Positions 17,863-26,124 of a stretch of 35,913 bases of DNA are shown one piece after another. The notes below the pieces were generated by a model. That model was not told the origin of the DNA, did no database searches, and saw nothing but the letters and a program-made list of their open reading frames with translations. Positions within the stretch are counted from its first letter, which is position 1, and the number at the start of each line of letters is the position of its first letter. Origin of the DNA: Novosphingobium sp. (lineage in GTDB: Bacteria > Pseudomonadota > Alphaproteobacteria > Sphingomonadales > Sphingomonadaceae); NCBI GenBank assembly GCA_020848655.1, contig JADLHU010000199.1, positions 1 through 35,913 of the forward strand, given 5' to 3'. The position numbers were made by a program, and so were the translations under genes.

Positions 17863-20195
17863 GCCACGGCCTCGCGCAGTTCCACCACCGGCACGCTGGG
17901 CGCCTCGCCCGCCGCGAAGGCCGCACCTGCGATTTCCAGCCGGTCCTCGGCAAAGCGCACCGGAACGTCGAACAGGAAGCCAGCGCGGATCGTGGCGCCG
18001 CTGGCGGGCGGCGTATCGAACCGTACCACGCCGCCTTCGTCCAGGGTCCAGGTGCCGACGGCCAGCGCGCCGTCGACGCTGACCAGCACGCTGTCGAACT
18101 GCGGGCGCGTGATGCGGCGCACTTGCGCATCCGCGCCCTCGCCATACCGCTTGACGAGGGGAAAGCTCGCCTGCGCGCCGTTGGCCGTGCCCAGCAACTG
18201 GTCGGCGGGGGTAGGCGCGGCGGTCATCGCGTTGGAACTGAAATCGGATGGATCGCGCAGCCGAAAGCCGCGCGCCGCGCCGCGCCGGGCGCGAAAAAAG
18301 GCGATCAGCAGGCCCAGGTCCGCTTCCGAACGGATGCCGGGGCCGACATCGAAGCGCAGCCGCGCGTCGGACCACAGGCTGTTGCGCCGTTCATGCCCCA
18401 ATGCGGTGACGGTGACCGTGGTGGAAAATTCGGGCGCGATCGTGGCGTCGAGGCCCAGCGGCAGCGGATAGGCCAGATCGTCGAAAGCCTGCATGGCGGC
18501 ATCCTCGGTTCGGGGGAGCCGGACGTAGCCGTCGCGGCAGACCTGGGGCAGCGCCCAGATGAATATCTCGTGCGGCATGCGGGCCAGCGCCTCGTCGATG
18601 CCGGCATCGATGCGCCGCCAGTGCGCGGCCTGTTCCGCCTGGGCCACGAAGCCCGCGAAATAGTCCTGCGCCCCCGGCGGATAGCCCAGCCGGGCATTGA
18701 CCGTGGCATAGGCGGCGCGGCGGTGGGCATCGGCGCCCGTGGTCAACCAGTCATAATCTTCCACCTGCAGGCGGTCGAACGCGGGGGCGGCCCAGCCGGT
18801 CGGCAGGTTGGCGCGGCGCGCTTCGGGCATGTCGGGGGCCAGCAGCGTCGGCGGGAACACCAGCAGCAGCAGTTCGGCGGCAGCGGGCGCGGCGGCGGCG
18901 CGCACCGCGCCGACCAGCGCGGCGGTGGACGCGGCCAGAACCGCGCCCGCCGCATCGAGCAGCGCGGTCTGCCCGCTATCGAGCGGCGCGCGCATATCGG
19001 CGATGGCGGGCGGATCGCCGCCGAACGCGGCGCGCGCGGCATCGTCGTACAGGCAGATGCGGCCATCGGGGAAAATCCACCACCACGGTTCGCCCACCTG
19101 AAAGCGCACCGGCGCGCCGGCTTCGCGCATCAGGCCGGTGAATGCCGCCGCCGCCGCGCGCAACCAGGCCATCGCCGTGGCATTGGCGGGCGAAAGCAGC
19201 GCCGATGGCGGGTCCCACCCGGTGCGTGATGGCGCGCCATCGAAGGCGCGCTGCTGCCAGTCTTCCGGGCAATGCTGCGCCAGCACTTCATAGGATAGCG
19301 ACGCGATGGGCGAGAAGCCCAGCGCCAGGCATTCGCGGAAGAACGCCCGGTGCCAGGCGCGCGCCGGGGTGCACAGCGGATCGCCACCCGCGCCCACCCG
19401 ATAGCTTTCGCCCACCGCCGCCAGCCGGAAATAGTGGCTCATCCCCACATAGTGGACAATGCTGCCGCGATAGCCGAGCTGGCGCAGGCCGCGCAGCAGC
19501 CGCGCCGGGGTCTGCGTGCCGCAATCGTCATAGGCGGTGGCCACGGCCAGCCCGTGCGGCGGCACCAGCGCATCGCCGATTTCCAGCATCGGCCGGTCGC
19601 CGGTGCAGGAAATCTCACTCAGTTCCACCCAGCCTTCGGCGGGTTCGGCCAGCGCTTCGCTGCTGGCCCCGTCATAGCCGGGGGCGACGAGCGAGATGAA
19701 CAGGCGGTCGATCGCGCCGGGCCAGACCGGATCGGCTTCGTCGGGATGGAGGAAGCCGCCCGCCAGGTCGGAAAAGCGCAGGGTGATGCGCGCGTCTTCC
19801 GGCTCGCCATCGGCATAGTTCCACAGCCGCACGTACCAGACGCGCGGCGCGCCATCGGCATCGCGCCCTTCGATGGTCAGCGTCGGCCCGTCGATCGCGT
19901 CGAGCGCGATGATCCCGCCCGAACGCCAGCGGAAAGACAGCGTGGTGCGGCGGTAATCGCGGTCGGTCGCATAGGCGAGCAGCGGATGGTCGAGCCGGTC
20001 CACGCTGTCCCAGATCAGCCCGGCCAGATCGGCCGCGCGCAGGAACACCGCATCGACGCGCAAGGCATCGGGCGCGGTGCTGACGACGCAGGCGGTCACC
20101 GGGCGCGGGAAGTTGACCGTCCAGAAGCGCGGATCGAAGCGCTGTATCCAGTCGGTATCCTGCCCTTCGCGGGCGGCGGCGAGCCAGAAGGCCAT
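17859..20195 (-). CDS. GTA distal tail protein DUF2460 with large N-terminal extension (gp12-like)
   Basis: The 778-aa protein ends with a DUF2460/TIGR02217 domain of about 210 residues (YPLPLGLDATIAPEFSTTVT, GHERRNSLWSDARLRFDVG, FFRARRGAARGFRLRDPSDF). RcGTA gp12 is only this domain, about 200 aa. The roughly 560-residue N-terminal part has a beta-rich start, then a segment with RFQVGEPWWWIFPDGRI and VARM-type helices that looks like a TIM-barrel glycoside-hydrolase-like fold. Similar modules in phages have been called non-contractile tail sheath proteins. The assignment here is by resemblance only. MAFWLAAA at 20195 is chosen because GAAAGG precedes it. Confidence 0.78.
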   Translation of the reverse strand: MAFWLAAAREGQDTDWIQRFDPRFWTVNFPRPVTACVVSTAPDALRVDAVFLRAADLAGLIWDSVDRLDHPLLAYATDRDYRRTTLSFRWRSGGIIALDAIDGPTLTIEGRDADGAPRVWYVRLWNYADGEPEDARITLRFSDLAGGFLHPDEADPVWPGAIDRLFISLVAPGYDGASSEALAEPAEGWVELSEISCTGDRPMLEIGDALVPPHGLAVATAYDDCGTQTPARLLRGLRQLGYRGSIVHYVGMSHYFRLAAVGESYRVGAGGDPLCTPARAWHRAFFRECLALGFSPIASLSYEVLAQHCPEDWQQRAFDGAPSRTGWDPPSALLSPANATAMAWLRAAAAAFTGLMREAGAPVRFQVGEPWWWIFPDGRICLYDDAARAAFGGDPPAIADMRAPLDSGQTALLDAAGAVLAASTAALVGAVRAAAAPAAAELLLLVFPPTLLAPDMPEARRANLPTGWAAPAFDRLQVEDYDWLTTGADAHRRAAYATVNARLGYPPGAQDYFAGFVAQAEQAAHWRRIDAGIDEALARMPHEIFIWALPQVCRDGYVRLPRTEDAAMQAFDDLAYPLPLGLDATIAPEFSTTVTVTALGHERRNSLWSDARLRFDVGPGIRSEADLGLLIAFFRARRGAARGFRLRDPSDFSSNAMTAAPTPADQLLGTANGAQASFPLVKRYGEGADAQVRRITRPQFDSVLVSVDGALAVGTWTLDEGGVVRFDTPPASGATIRAGFLFDVPVRFAEDRLEIAGAAFAAGEAPSVPVVELREAVA

Positions 20196-20234
20196 GGGGC
20201 GTGCCTTTCGGTAAGGGTCAGTTGGTGGCAAGGA

Positions 20235-20825
20235 TCAGTTGGCGGCAAGGGCGCGGCGCACCGCGCTGGCGACCTGCCGGGCGGAGCGTTGCAGCGCTTG
20301 CGGCGCGCTGGTGCCGGCGGGCGCGGCGACGCGGATCGAAACGCGCACGTCGCGCGGGGCGATGCCGCCGCCGGTTTCGATCCGGCCGGCGGCGGTGGGC
20401 ACGAACAGTTCCGGTCCGCGCTCGCCCACCACATAGCCGCGCCCCGGCGCGACCGGGCCGCCCGTCGCCCGGCCCGGCAGGCCAAGGATCGAGCCAAGCA
20501 GGCCGCCCAGCCCCAGCGGATCGCCTGCGCCGCTTGTGCCGATCTGCGCGAACAGCGTGCGCGCGGCCTGCGCGGCGATGTCGTCCACCGCGGCCAGCGC
20601 GATGCGGCGCAGATCGTCGAAGCCCAGGCTGCCGCGCCGGATCGCGCCCAGCAAGCCGCGCTCCAGCACGGTGCCGGCGCGCGCGAAGCCATCGACCAGC
20701 GTGCTGTCGAACGTGCCGCGCATCGCCGCCACATCGCGCGCAAAGCCCGTGGTGCTGGCGCGCACGTCGATCAGCAGGCTGTCGATACCATCATCGGTCG
20801 GGTCGGTTCGCTGTGTCGTCATCAT
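20235..20825 (-). CDS. GTA tail tape measure protein (gp11-like)
   Basis: The 196-aa protein has the short tape-measure pattern of GTAs. An N-terminal helical part (SLLIDVRASTTGFARDVAAM, FDSTLVDGFARAGTVLERGL, LRRIALAAVDDIAAQA) is followed by a Gly/Pro-rich end with ATGGPVAPGRGYVVGERGPE. RcGTA gp11 is similarly short, matching a short tail. The start lies inside the upstream chaperone gene (35-bp overlap) with GGAG 8 nt before the ATG pair. Confidence 0.82.
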   Translation of the reverse strand: MMTTQRTDPTDDGIDSLLIDVRASTTGFARDVAAMRGTFDSTLVDGFARAGTVLERGLLGAIRRGSLGFDDLRRIALAAVDDIAAQAARTLFAQIGTSGAGDPLGLGGLLGSILGLPGRATGGPVAPGRGYVVGERGPELFVPTAAGRIETGGGIAPRDVRVSIRVAAPAGTSAPQALQRSARQVASAVRRALAAN

Positions 20826-21003
20826 CGTGCTCCATCATGCGGGCGAGGTCGGCGCGGCCCAGCGGCGCCTGGGCCGGGGGCGGGGCCAGCGCGGTGGCAA
20901 GATCGGCCGGGGTTGCCGCCCAGAACTCTTCCGGTCGCCAGCCCAGCAGGCGCGCGGCATGGCCGGCCAGCACCAGCGCGCGCGGGCCGAAACGGTCGCT
21001 CAT
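20791..21003 (-). CDS. GTA tail assembly chaperone (gp10.1-like)
   Basis: A 70-aa protein with ARLLGWRPEEFWAATPADLA, the core of the rcc01693/TIGR02216 phage tail assembly chaperone family. It begins at an ATG overlapping the gp10 stop (21000-21003) and ends 35 bp inside the tape measure gene. It probably guards the tape measure during tail assembly. The ordinary length of this family is 60-70 residues. Confidence 0.82.
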   Translation of the reverse strand: MSDRFGPRALVLAGHAARLLGWRPEEFWAATPADLATALAPPPAQAPLGRADLARMMEHDDDDTANRPDR

Positions 21004-21347
21004 CCGCCGCCCTGAAGGATCTGCGCCAGCAGCACGCGCAGCGGCCGCGCCCCGGCGGCCAGCCCCTGCTCCAGGATCGCCGCGCCCACCGCCTCGCGGC
21101 TCAGGCCATCGCGATCGGACAGGCAGTGCCAGAACAGCGCGGTCATTTCGGCCAGGCGCAACTGCCCCGCGCCGGCGCGCTCGACCAGCGCGAACAGCGG
21201 CCCGAGTTCCTCTTCCGCCGCGACCAGCGCGGTGAAGCTGGGGCGCAGCAGGCGCGGGCTGCCGGCGATCGTCAGCGTGGCTTCGCCCCTGCACGGATTG
21301 GCGGTGTGTGGGTTGGCGGGGCGGGGATTGGCGGGGTGCGTACTCAC
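21000..21347 (-). CDS. GTA family protein gp10
   Basis: The 115-aa protein has the GTA gp10 core: LTIAGSPRLLRPSFTALVAAEEELG, then LRLAEMTALFWHCL and REAVGAAILEQGL. It belongs to the phage tail tube/assembly-associated GTA_gp10 family. The start is GTG at 21347, overlapping the gp9 stop as GTGA. The first 20 residues are a low-complexity Asn/Pro/Thr stretch that is not part of the domain. Confidence 0.85.
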   Translation of the reverse strand: MSTHPANPRPANPHTANPCRGEATLTIAGSPRLLRPSFTALVAAEEELGPLFALVERAGAGQLRLAEMTALFWHCLSDRDGLSREAVGAAILEQGLAAGARPLRVLLAQILQGGG

Positions 21348-21751
21348 GCCGGCACCACCGGGCCGGAGCTTTCCAACTGGAGCGTATAGTTGCGCTCGCC
21401 ATTGAAATCGCCGGCATAGTCGAGCCGCTGCACGAGGAACGCGCCGCGCAGCTTCTCGCCGTCCTCGAAGCTCAGTTCATAGGCGTCGAGCGTGCCGGCC
21501 AGCGCATTGGCGCGCACTTGCGCTTCGGCCGCGCTGCCCAGGAAAATGCCGGCGGCGCTGACCGAAACCGCGCGCACCCCCGCGCCCGACAGCAGTTCGC
21601 GCCAGCCGGCGCTGTCCTTGCTGGTGACGACCACGGTCTCGCCCGTCACCGAAAGCTGCGTGGTGCGCAGCCCGGCAACGGTCTGGTAGACGGCGGGGGC
21701 CGCGCCGTCGGAGATCTTGAGAAGGAAGGCGGCGCCTTTCTGGGCGGTCAT
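21344..21751 (-). CDS. GTA major tail protein (gp9-like)
   Basis: The 135-aa protein matches the phage major tail tube (gp9) family: FLLKISDGAAPAVYQTVAGL, TTQLSVTGETVVVTSKDSAGWRELL and RNYTLQLESSG. It should polymerise into the tail tube. AAAGGAG precedes the ATG at 21751. An upstream in-frame ATG (about 21790) would overlap the preceding gene and lacks a better site. Confidence 0.92.
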   Translation of the reverse strand: MTAQKGAAFLLKISDGAAPAVYQTVAGLRTTQLSVTGETVVVTSKDSAGWRELLSGAGVRAVSVSAAGIFLGSAAEAQVRANALAGTLDAYELSFEDGEKLRGAFLVQRLDYAGDFNGERNYTLQLESSGPVVPA

Positions 21752-21786
21752 GGCTTGGCTCCTTTGGGGTAGCGGGAAGGGGGTGC

Positions 21787-22176
21787 TCATTCCGCCAGAA
21801 GGCGGAACCGGTATTCGAGCAGGATGGCGCGGCGGCTTTCGCCGCGCTGCTGCACGCGGGCGCGCAGGAACTGGCAGGTCACCACGGCAAAGCCCGCCTG
21901 CGCGCGCGGCAGCGCGGCGATGCGGCTTTCGATGGCGGCCACCAGATCGCCGGCGCTGCCCGGCCCGTCGCCCCGGCAGTGCAGTTCCACCGCGATGCGC
22001 ACTTCGCGGCCCGGATGGGTCTTGCAGCTCCAGTCGGCGCTGGCGCTGGCGGCGATGGCCAGCCACGGCAGGCTGGCGCGCAGCGGCGCTTCCTCGGCGA
22101 TGGCGTTAAGCGTGGCGGACAGCGCCGGATCGGCCGCAAGCCAGCCGATCAGCGCGGCGCGCAGGGCGATTTCCAT
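21787..22176 (-). CDS. GTA tail completion protein, DUF3168 (gp8-like)
   Basis: The 129-aa protein has the DUF3168 signature: EIALRAALIGWLAADPALSA at the N-terminus and FRLLAE at the end, with a central beta-rich part. Family members form the tail terminator that joins tail and head. It lies between the 59-aa protein and gp9. Confidence 0.88.
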   Translation of the reverse strand: MEIALRAALIGWLAADPALSATLNAIAEEAPLRASLPWLAIAASASADWSCKTHPGREVRIAVELHCRGDGPGSAGDLVAAIESRIAALPRAQAGFAVVTCQFLRARVQQRGESRRAILLEYRFRLLAE

Positions 22177-22179
22177 GGC

Positions 22180-22359
22180 CTATCCTTTCGTGAACGCCTT
22201 GGTGAACAGCGGCCAGAGCAGCGCGGCGCGGCGCCAGCGGCCGGCGCCCGCCCGCCGGGCGGCGGCGCGCGCTTCGGCCATGGCCCGCGCCCTGGCGACA
22301 AGCCTTTGGGCCAGGGCATCGAACGCCGCGATCTCGGCGCGGATCATGCCCCCGCTCAT
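22180..22359 (-). CDS. Small basic protein in the gp7 position
   Basis: The 59-aa frame starts at an ATG overlapping the gp6 stop (22356-22359) and ends 3 bp before gp8. RcGTA has the roughly 110-aa head-tail adaptor gp7 here. This protein is too short for it and shows no adaptor motif. It is Ala/Arg-rich with a helical look (MIRAEIAAFDALAQRLVAR, then ARAAARRAGAGRW) and ends FTKAFTKG. I do not recognise a family. The tight coupling argues that it is a real gene. Confidence 0.6.
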   Translation of the reverse strand: MSGGMIRAEIAAFDALAQRLVARARAMAEARAAARRAGAGRWRRAALLWPLFTKAFTKG

Positions 22360-22904
22360 GCCATGCGCAGCCTGCGCCACGGCCGCCACAGCGCCGCGAC
22401 GGCGGCGGGCGGCAGCGGCGCGGCGCCTTCGCTCTCGCGTTCGCGGTGCTGGTGCGCGGCCAGCCGCAGCACGCCGTGGCGCAGGCCATCGGGCAATGCG
22501 TCCCAGCTTGCGGCAAGGCCGGCGGCAAAGCGCACCGCGATCCGGCTGGCCGCGCCCGGCGCCGTCACCCGCACCCGGCCGCCGCCATCGGCGTCGAGTT
22601 CGATTCCATAGGCATCGCTGGCCAGCGCCAGCGCCGTGCCTTCGGGCGCGATACCGGTCACCTGGGTGATGGCCTGCACCGGGCGCGTCAGCAAGGCCTG
22701 CCAGCCGGGGCGCACGGGCAGCACTTCCTCGCATTCGGCCACCAGCGGCATCGTGCCGGTGAAACTTTCGCAGGTTTCCAGCGCCGCGCGCAGCAGCGCG
22801 GCCAGCGGCGCGTCGTCCGCCGTGGTGGTGATGCCAAGCCATTGCTTGAGTTCGGCCAGCGCCGCCGGCGACAGCGCGGCGGGCGCAACGATCTGCCGCT
22901 TCAT
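22356..22904 (-). CDS. GTA head-tail connector protein (gp6-like)
   Basis: The 182-aa protein matches the phage gp6/HK97 connector family: LAELKQWLGITTTADDAPLAALLRAALETCE, with the conserved acidic-aromatic N-terminal pattern. It should form a ring under the portal. The start MKRQIVAPAAL at 22904 follows a GGGAG site. A longer start at 22943 would add a basic tail. Confidence 0.85.
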   Translation of the reverse strand: MKRQIVAPAALSPAALAELKQWLGITTTADDAPLAALLRAALETCESFTGTMPLVAECEEVLPVRPGWQALLTRPVQAITQVTGIAPEGTALALASDAYGIELDADGGGRVRVTAPGAASRIAVRFAAGLAASWDALPDGLRHGVLRLAAHQHRERESEGAAPLPPAAVAALWRPWRRLRMA

Positions 22905-22989
22905 GAACAGGCTCCCGTGTCTGGTGGAAAGGGGGCGTGGCAATGCGTCCCGGCACCGGCGCGTGGCGCGGCGCCGGGACGCACCGCGA

Positions 22990-24129
22990 TCAGGCGGCGA
23001 TCTTCAGCAGCTTGATCGCATCGCTATCCAGCACTTGCCCGCCGACGCGCTTGGTGGCGTAGAAGTGGACGAAGGGCTTGTTGGTGAAGGGATCGCGCAG
23101 GATCGTGGTGGCGCTGCGTTCGGCGATCAGATAGCCGGCGCGGAAGTTGCCGAAGGCGATGGGGAACGCGCCCGCCGCGATATCGGGCATGTCCTCGGCC
23201 TCGACCACGGGATAGCCCAGCAGGCGGTTGGGCTGGCCTTCCATCAGCCCCGGCTGCCACAGGAACGATCCGTCCGCCGCCTTGAGCTTGCGCACTTGCG
23301 CCAGCGTGGCCGAATTCATCACCCAGCTTGCGCCCTGGCGGTGCCCGGCCTTCAGCGCGTGGACGAGGTCGATCAGCTTGAGTTCGGGCGATGCGTCGAA
23401 GCCGGCGGCGTTGCCGGTGGCCAGGAACTGCAGCGCGCCGAACGCGCGGGCGGCATCGCCTTGCGCGCTGGTGGTGGCGGACAGGAAGCCGCTTGGCCGG
23501 TTGGTGCCGTTGCCCGAAACGAAGGCGGCGCCTTCCGCGCGGGCGAATTCCTGCGCGATCTCGTCGGCCAGCCAGGCCTCCAGGTCGAAGGCGGCATCGT
23601 CGAGCATGGCCTGGCTCGCCGCCGGGTTGGCGTAGAGCTCGCCCGAAGGCGGGGCGATCTCGGCGAAGGCGGGGGTGGCCGTTTCGGGGCGCGCCGCCAC
23701 TTCGCTGACCCAGCCCGATGCCGCGGCGCTGGTGGTGACGAGCTTGCGATAGCCGGCGCTGCCGGTCTGCACGACCTGGGCGATGGCGCGGATCGGGCTG
23801 ATGGCGCGCAGCCGCGCGGCGATGGCCGCGTCGATTTCGCGCGGGATGGCATAGCCGCCGTCGGCCGGCACCGCGCCCGACAGCGATTTCAGCTCCGCCT
23901 CGCGGCCGTGGCGCAAATAGCCATCGACGAAGCCCTTCACTTCCGGGCTGCGGGCACTGCCGCCGCCATCCAGCACCGGGCGGGCGGCGGCGCGGCTGAC
24001 GCGGTCGAGCCGCGATTTCACTTCGTCGACGTCGGACCGCAGCGCGCCAAGCGCTTCTTCGGCCGCATCCTGGCGCGCGACGAGATCGAACGAGGCGTCC
24101 AGCGCCTCGACCGGGGTGGTCGATTCCAT
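22990..24129 (-). CDS. GTA major capsid protein (gp5-like, HK97 fold)
   Basis: The 379-aa protein begins with a charged coiled-coil delta-like scaffold (EALGALRSDVDEVKSRLDRV). The HK97 capsid region follows from about residue 90, with DGGYAIPREIDAAIAARL, GYRKLVTTSAAASGWVSE, FVSGNGTNRPSGFL and GYPVVEAEDMPDI. The prohead protease next door should remove the N-terminal part. The ribosome-binding site is GAAAGG. The roughly 85-bp gap to gp6 is the largest inside this part of the cluster. Confidence 0.94.
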   Translation of the reverse strand: MESTTPVEALDASFDLVARQDAAEEALGALRSDVDEVKSRLDRVSRAAARPVLDGGGSARSPEVKGFVDGYLRHGREAELKSLSGAVPADGGYAIPREIDAAIAARLRAISPIRAIAQVVQTGSAGYRKLVTTSAAASGWVSEVAARPETATPAFAEIAPPSGELYANPAASQAMLDDAAFDLEAWLADEIAQEFARAEGAAFVSGNGTNRPSGFLSATTSAQGDAARAFGALQFLATGNAAGFDASPELKLIDLVHALKAGHRQGASWVMNSATLAQVRKLKAADGSFLWQPGLMEGQPNRLLGYPVVEAEDMPDIAAGAFPIAFGNFRAGYLIAERSATTILRDPFTNKPFVHFYATKRVGGQVLDSDAIKLLKIAA

Positions 24130-24182
24130 GGGGCAAGTACCTTTCTTCAGGGGGGAGGGGGTCTTCAGGGGGGAAGGGAGGA

Positions 24183-24590
24183 TCAGGCGATCAGGTGCAC
24201 GCGCGCGCCATGCTGCATCGGCCGCGTGACGAGGCTGACCTCGACCAGATCGATGTCGAGCAGTTCGCGGCCTTGCGCATCGCGGCGAAAGGCGCGGGCG
24301 CGGTAGCCGAAGCTGAGGCCCGTCACCGCGCCGCGGCGCAGCGCGCCGGCCGCGGCGCTGGCGGGATTGGCCAGCGCCGCGATCACGCGCAGCCCGCGCG
24401 CATCCTCGGCCGCGCGCTCGATCCAGCCGATGCGCAGATCGGGGCGGTGCTGCCACAGCAGCGGGATCGGCCCCGCCCGTTCCGCCAGCGAACGAGCAAA
24501 CGCGCCGGCGCGGATTACGTCGCGCCCGGCATCGCGGCGCCCGAACAGCGCGGCATATCCGGCAAAGCGCAAGGCGGCCGGCGCGTTCAT
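24183..24590 (-). CDS. GTA prohead protease (gp4-like, HK97 family)
   Basis: The 135-aa U35-type protease has FAGYAALFGRRDAGRDVI, the His region PIPLLWQHRPDLRIGW, the Ser in GAVTGLSFGYRAR and the ending EVSLVTRPMQHGARV. It should cleave the capsid N-terminus during maturation. It overlaps the DUF6127 gene by 4 bp (24587-24590). The length is normal for GTA proteases. Confidence 0.92.
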   Translation of the reverse strand: MNAPAALRFAGYAALFGRRDAGRDVIRAGAFARSLAERAGPIPLLWQHRPDLRIGWIERAAEDARGLRVIAALANPASAAAGALRRGAVTGLSFGYRARAFRRDAQGRELLDIDLVEVSLVTRPMQHGARVHLIA

Positions 24591-24910
24591 CGCAGCGCCT
24601 CCATCGCGCCCAGCCGCCAGGCGATGCCCAGCAGCAGCAAGGCCAGCACGGCGCGCACGCACCATTCGACCGCCGCTTTCCAGGCGCTGGCCTTGGCGTC
24701 GCGCCAGGCGCGCAGCAACTGGCGCAGTTCGATCAGGTCGGCGCTGGCATGGTCGTCATCAAGCCCGATCGCGGTGAGCACGCGCTGCGCGCCCAGTTCG
24801 CTGGCTTCCTCCACCATGGCGCGCAAGGTGATCAGGTCCGCGCCTTCGCCTTCCGCCTGGACAAGAAGCTGCGCCAGCATGTCGGGGATGTTCGCATCCG
24901 CGCGCTTCAT
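24587..24910 (-). CDS. DUF6127-type membrane protein between portal and protease
   Basis: The 107-aa protein has a helical N-terminal part (DMLAQLLVQAEGEGADLITL, AMVEEASELGAQRVLTAI) and one C-terminal membrane helix, CVRAVLALLLLGIAWRLGAM. RcGTA has the small unrelated gene 3.5 at this place. Sphingomonad GTAs carry this DUF6127-like protein. It has 4-bp overlaps on both sides. A holin- or capsid-assembly-related role is possible but unproven. Confidence 0.75.
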   Translation of the reverse strand: MKRADANIPDMLAQLLVQAEGEGADLITLRAMVEEASELGAQRVLTAIGLDDDHASADLIELRQLLRAWRDAKASAWKAAVEWCVRAVLALLLLGIAWRLGAMEALR

Positions 24911-26061
24911 GGCCGGTCCTCCCGCGCGGGCAGGCCCAGCAGCGCGCGCTTTTCGTCGTCGGACAGGAACGACGCGGCGCTGACTTGCGCCCACAGCCGC
25001 TCGCGGTCCTCGGTTAGAGCGGGCACGCGGTCGTAATCGATGGCCAGCCTGGCGTCGGGGAACCACGGCGCCAGCCCTTCGCCCAGCGCGCCCAGCAGCT
25101 TGGCGCCCAGCGGCAGCAGGGTCAGCCGCCACAGCGCGCGGTTGGCCTCGCGGTAGTTGGCGTATGTCGCGTCGCCGGGCAGGCCCAGCAGCATCGGCGG
25201 CACGCCAAAGGCCAGCGCGATGTCGCGCGCGGCGGCAGCCTTCAGCGTGGCGAAGTCCATGTCGGCGGGCGACAGGCTCAGCGATTGCCAGGTCAGCCCG
25301 CCTTCCAGCAGCATCGGCCGCCCGGCGTTGCCTGCCCCCGCAAAGGCCTGCGTCAGTTCGGCCTTCAGCCGTTCGAACTGGTCGGCGGTCAGGCCGCCGG
25401 CATCGCCCGCGTCATAGACCAGCGCCCCCGAAGGCCGCGCCGCGTTTTCCAGCAGCGCCCGGTTCCAGCCCGCCGCCGCGTTGTGGATCGCCACGGCCTG
25501 GTCGGCGGCGGCCAGGCAGCCCGCGCCATAGTGATCGTCGGCCGGGTGGAAATGGCGGATGTGGATCAGGTTGGGCGATGCGTCTTCATCCAGCAGCGGG
25601 ATCGCCAGGCTGCGTTCGCCGACGCGATAGGTGAAGCCCGTCGGCCAGCCATCGTCCCCGGCGATCACGCGCATCCGTTCGGGGCGCAGCGCGAACAGTT
25701 CCACCGGGCGGCCGCGGGCGTCCTTCATCACCTGCACGAAGGCATTGCCGTGCAGCAGCAGTTGCGCGGCCAGCGTTTCGAGCAGCGCCTGCCCGGCGCT
25801 GGTCGCGGCAACAAGCGCCAGCAGCCCCGGATCGGCGGGCAGCAGCGCCGCGCCGCCGATCCCTTCGGCCACCAGCCGCACCGCGCGCTGCGCCACCGGA
25901 TTGTCGATATAGCCGCGGCGCACGGCGGTGGCATAATCGAACGGGCCGCGCCCGCCGCCGCCATCGTCGGCGAAAGCCCAGGGTGATGTGAACGTGCGCG
26001 CCAGCGGCACGCGATCGCCCCCGCCCTTGAAGGCGGCGGCCAGCGTCTGGAGGAAGGACAT
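24907..26061 (-). CDS. GTA portal protein (gp3-like, HK97 family)
   Basis: The 384-aa protein has the HK97 portal pattern: YIDNPVAQRAVRLVAEGIGG, LLLHGNAFVQVMKDARGRPV, LIHIRHFHPADDHYGAG, DIALAFGVPPMLLGLPGDATYANYREA-type sequence, and an acidic end. It forms the dodecameric DNA channel of the head. GAAAGG precedes the ATG at 26061. Its 3' end overlaps the DUF6127 start by 4 bp. Confidence 0.94.
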   Translation of the reverse strand: MSFLQTLAAAFKGGGDRVPLARTFTSPWAFADDGGGGRGPFDYATAVRRGYIDNPVAQRAVRLVAEGIGGAALLPADPGLLALVAATSAGQALLETLAAQLLLHGNAFVQVMKDARGRPVELFALRPERMRVIAGDDGWPTGFTYRVGERSLAIPLLDEDASPNLIHIRHFHPADDHYGAGCLAAADQAVAIHNAAAGWNRALLENAARPSGALVYDAGDAGGLTADQFERLKAELTQAFAGAGNAGRPMLLEGGLTWQSLSLSPADMDFATLKAAAARDIALAFGVPPMLLGLPGDATYANYREANRALWRLTLLPLGAKLLGALGEGLAPWFPDARLAIDYDRVPALTEDRERLWAQVSAASFLSDDEKRALLGLPAREDRP

Positions 26062-26124
26062 GGGGGTGCCTTTCTGTGGGGTGGGTTCAGGGTGCGGGAG
26101 ACGCGCGACGGGAGGTCGGGGGTA

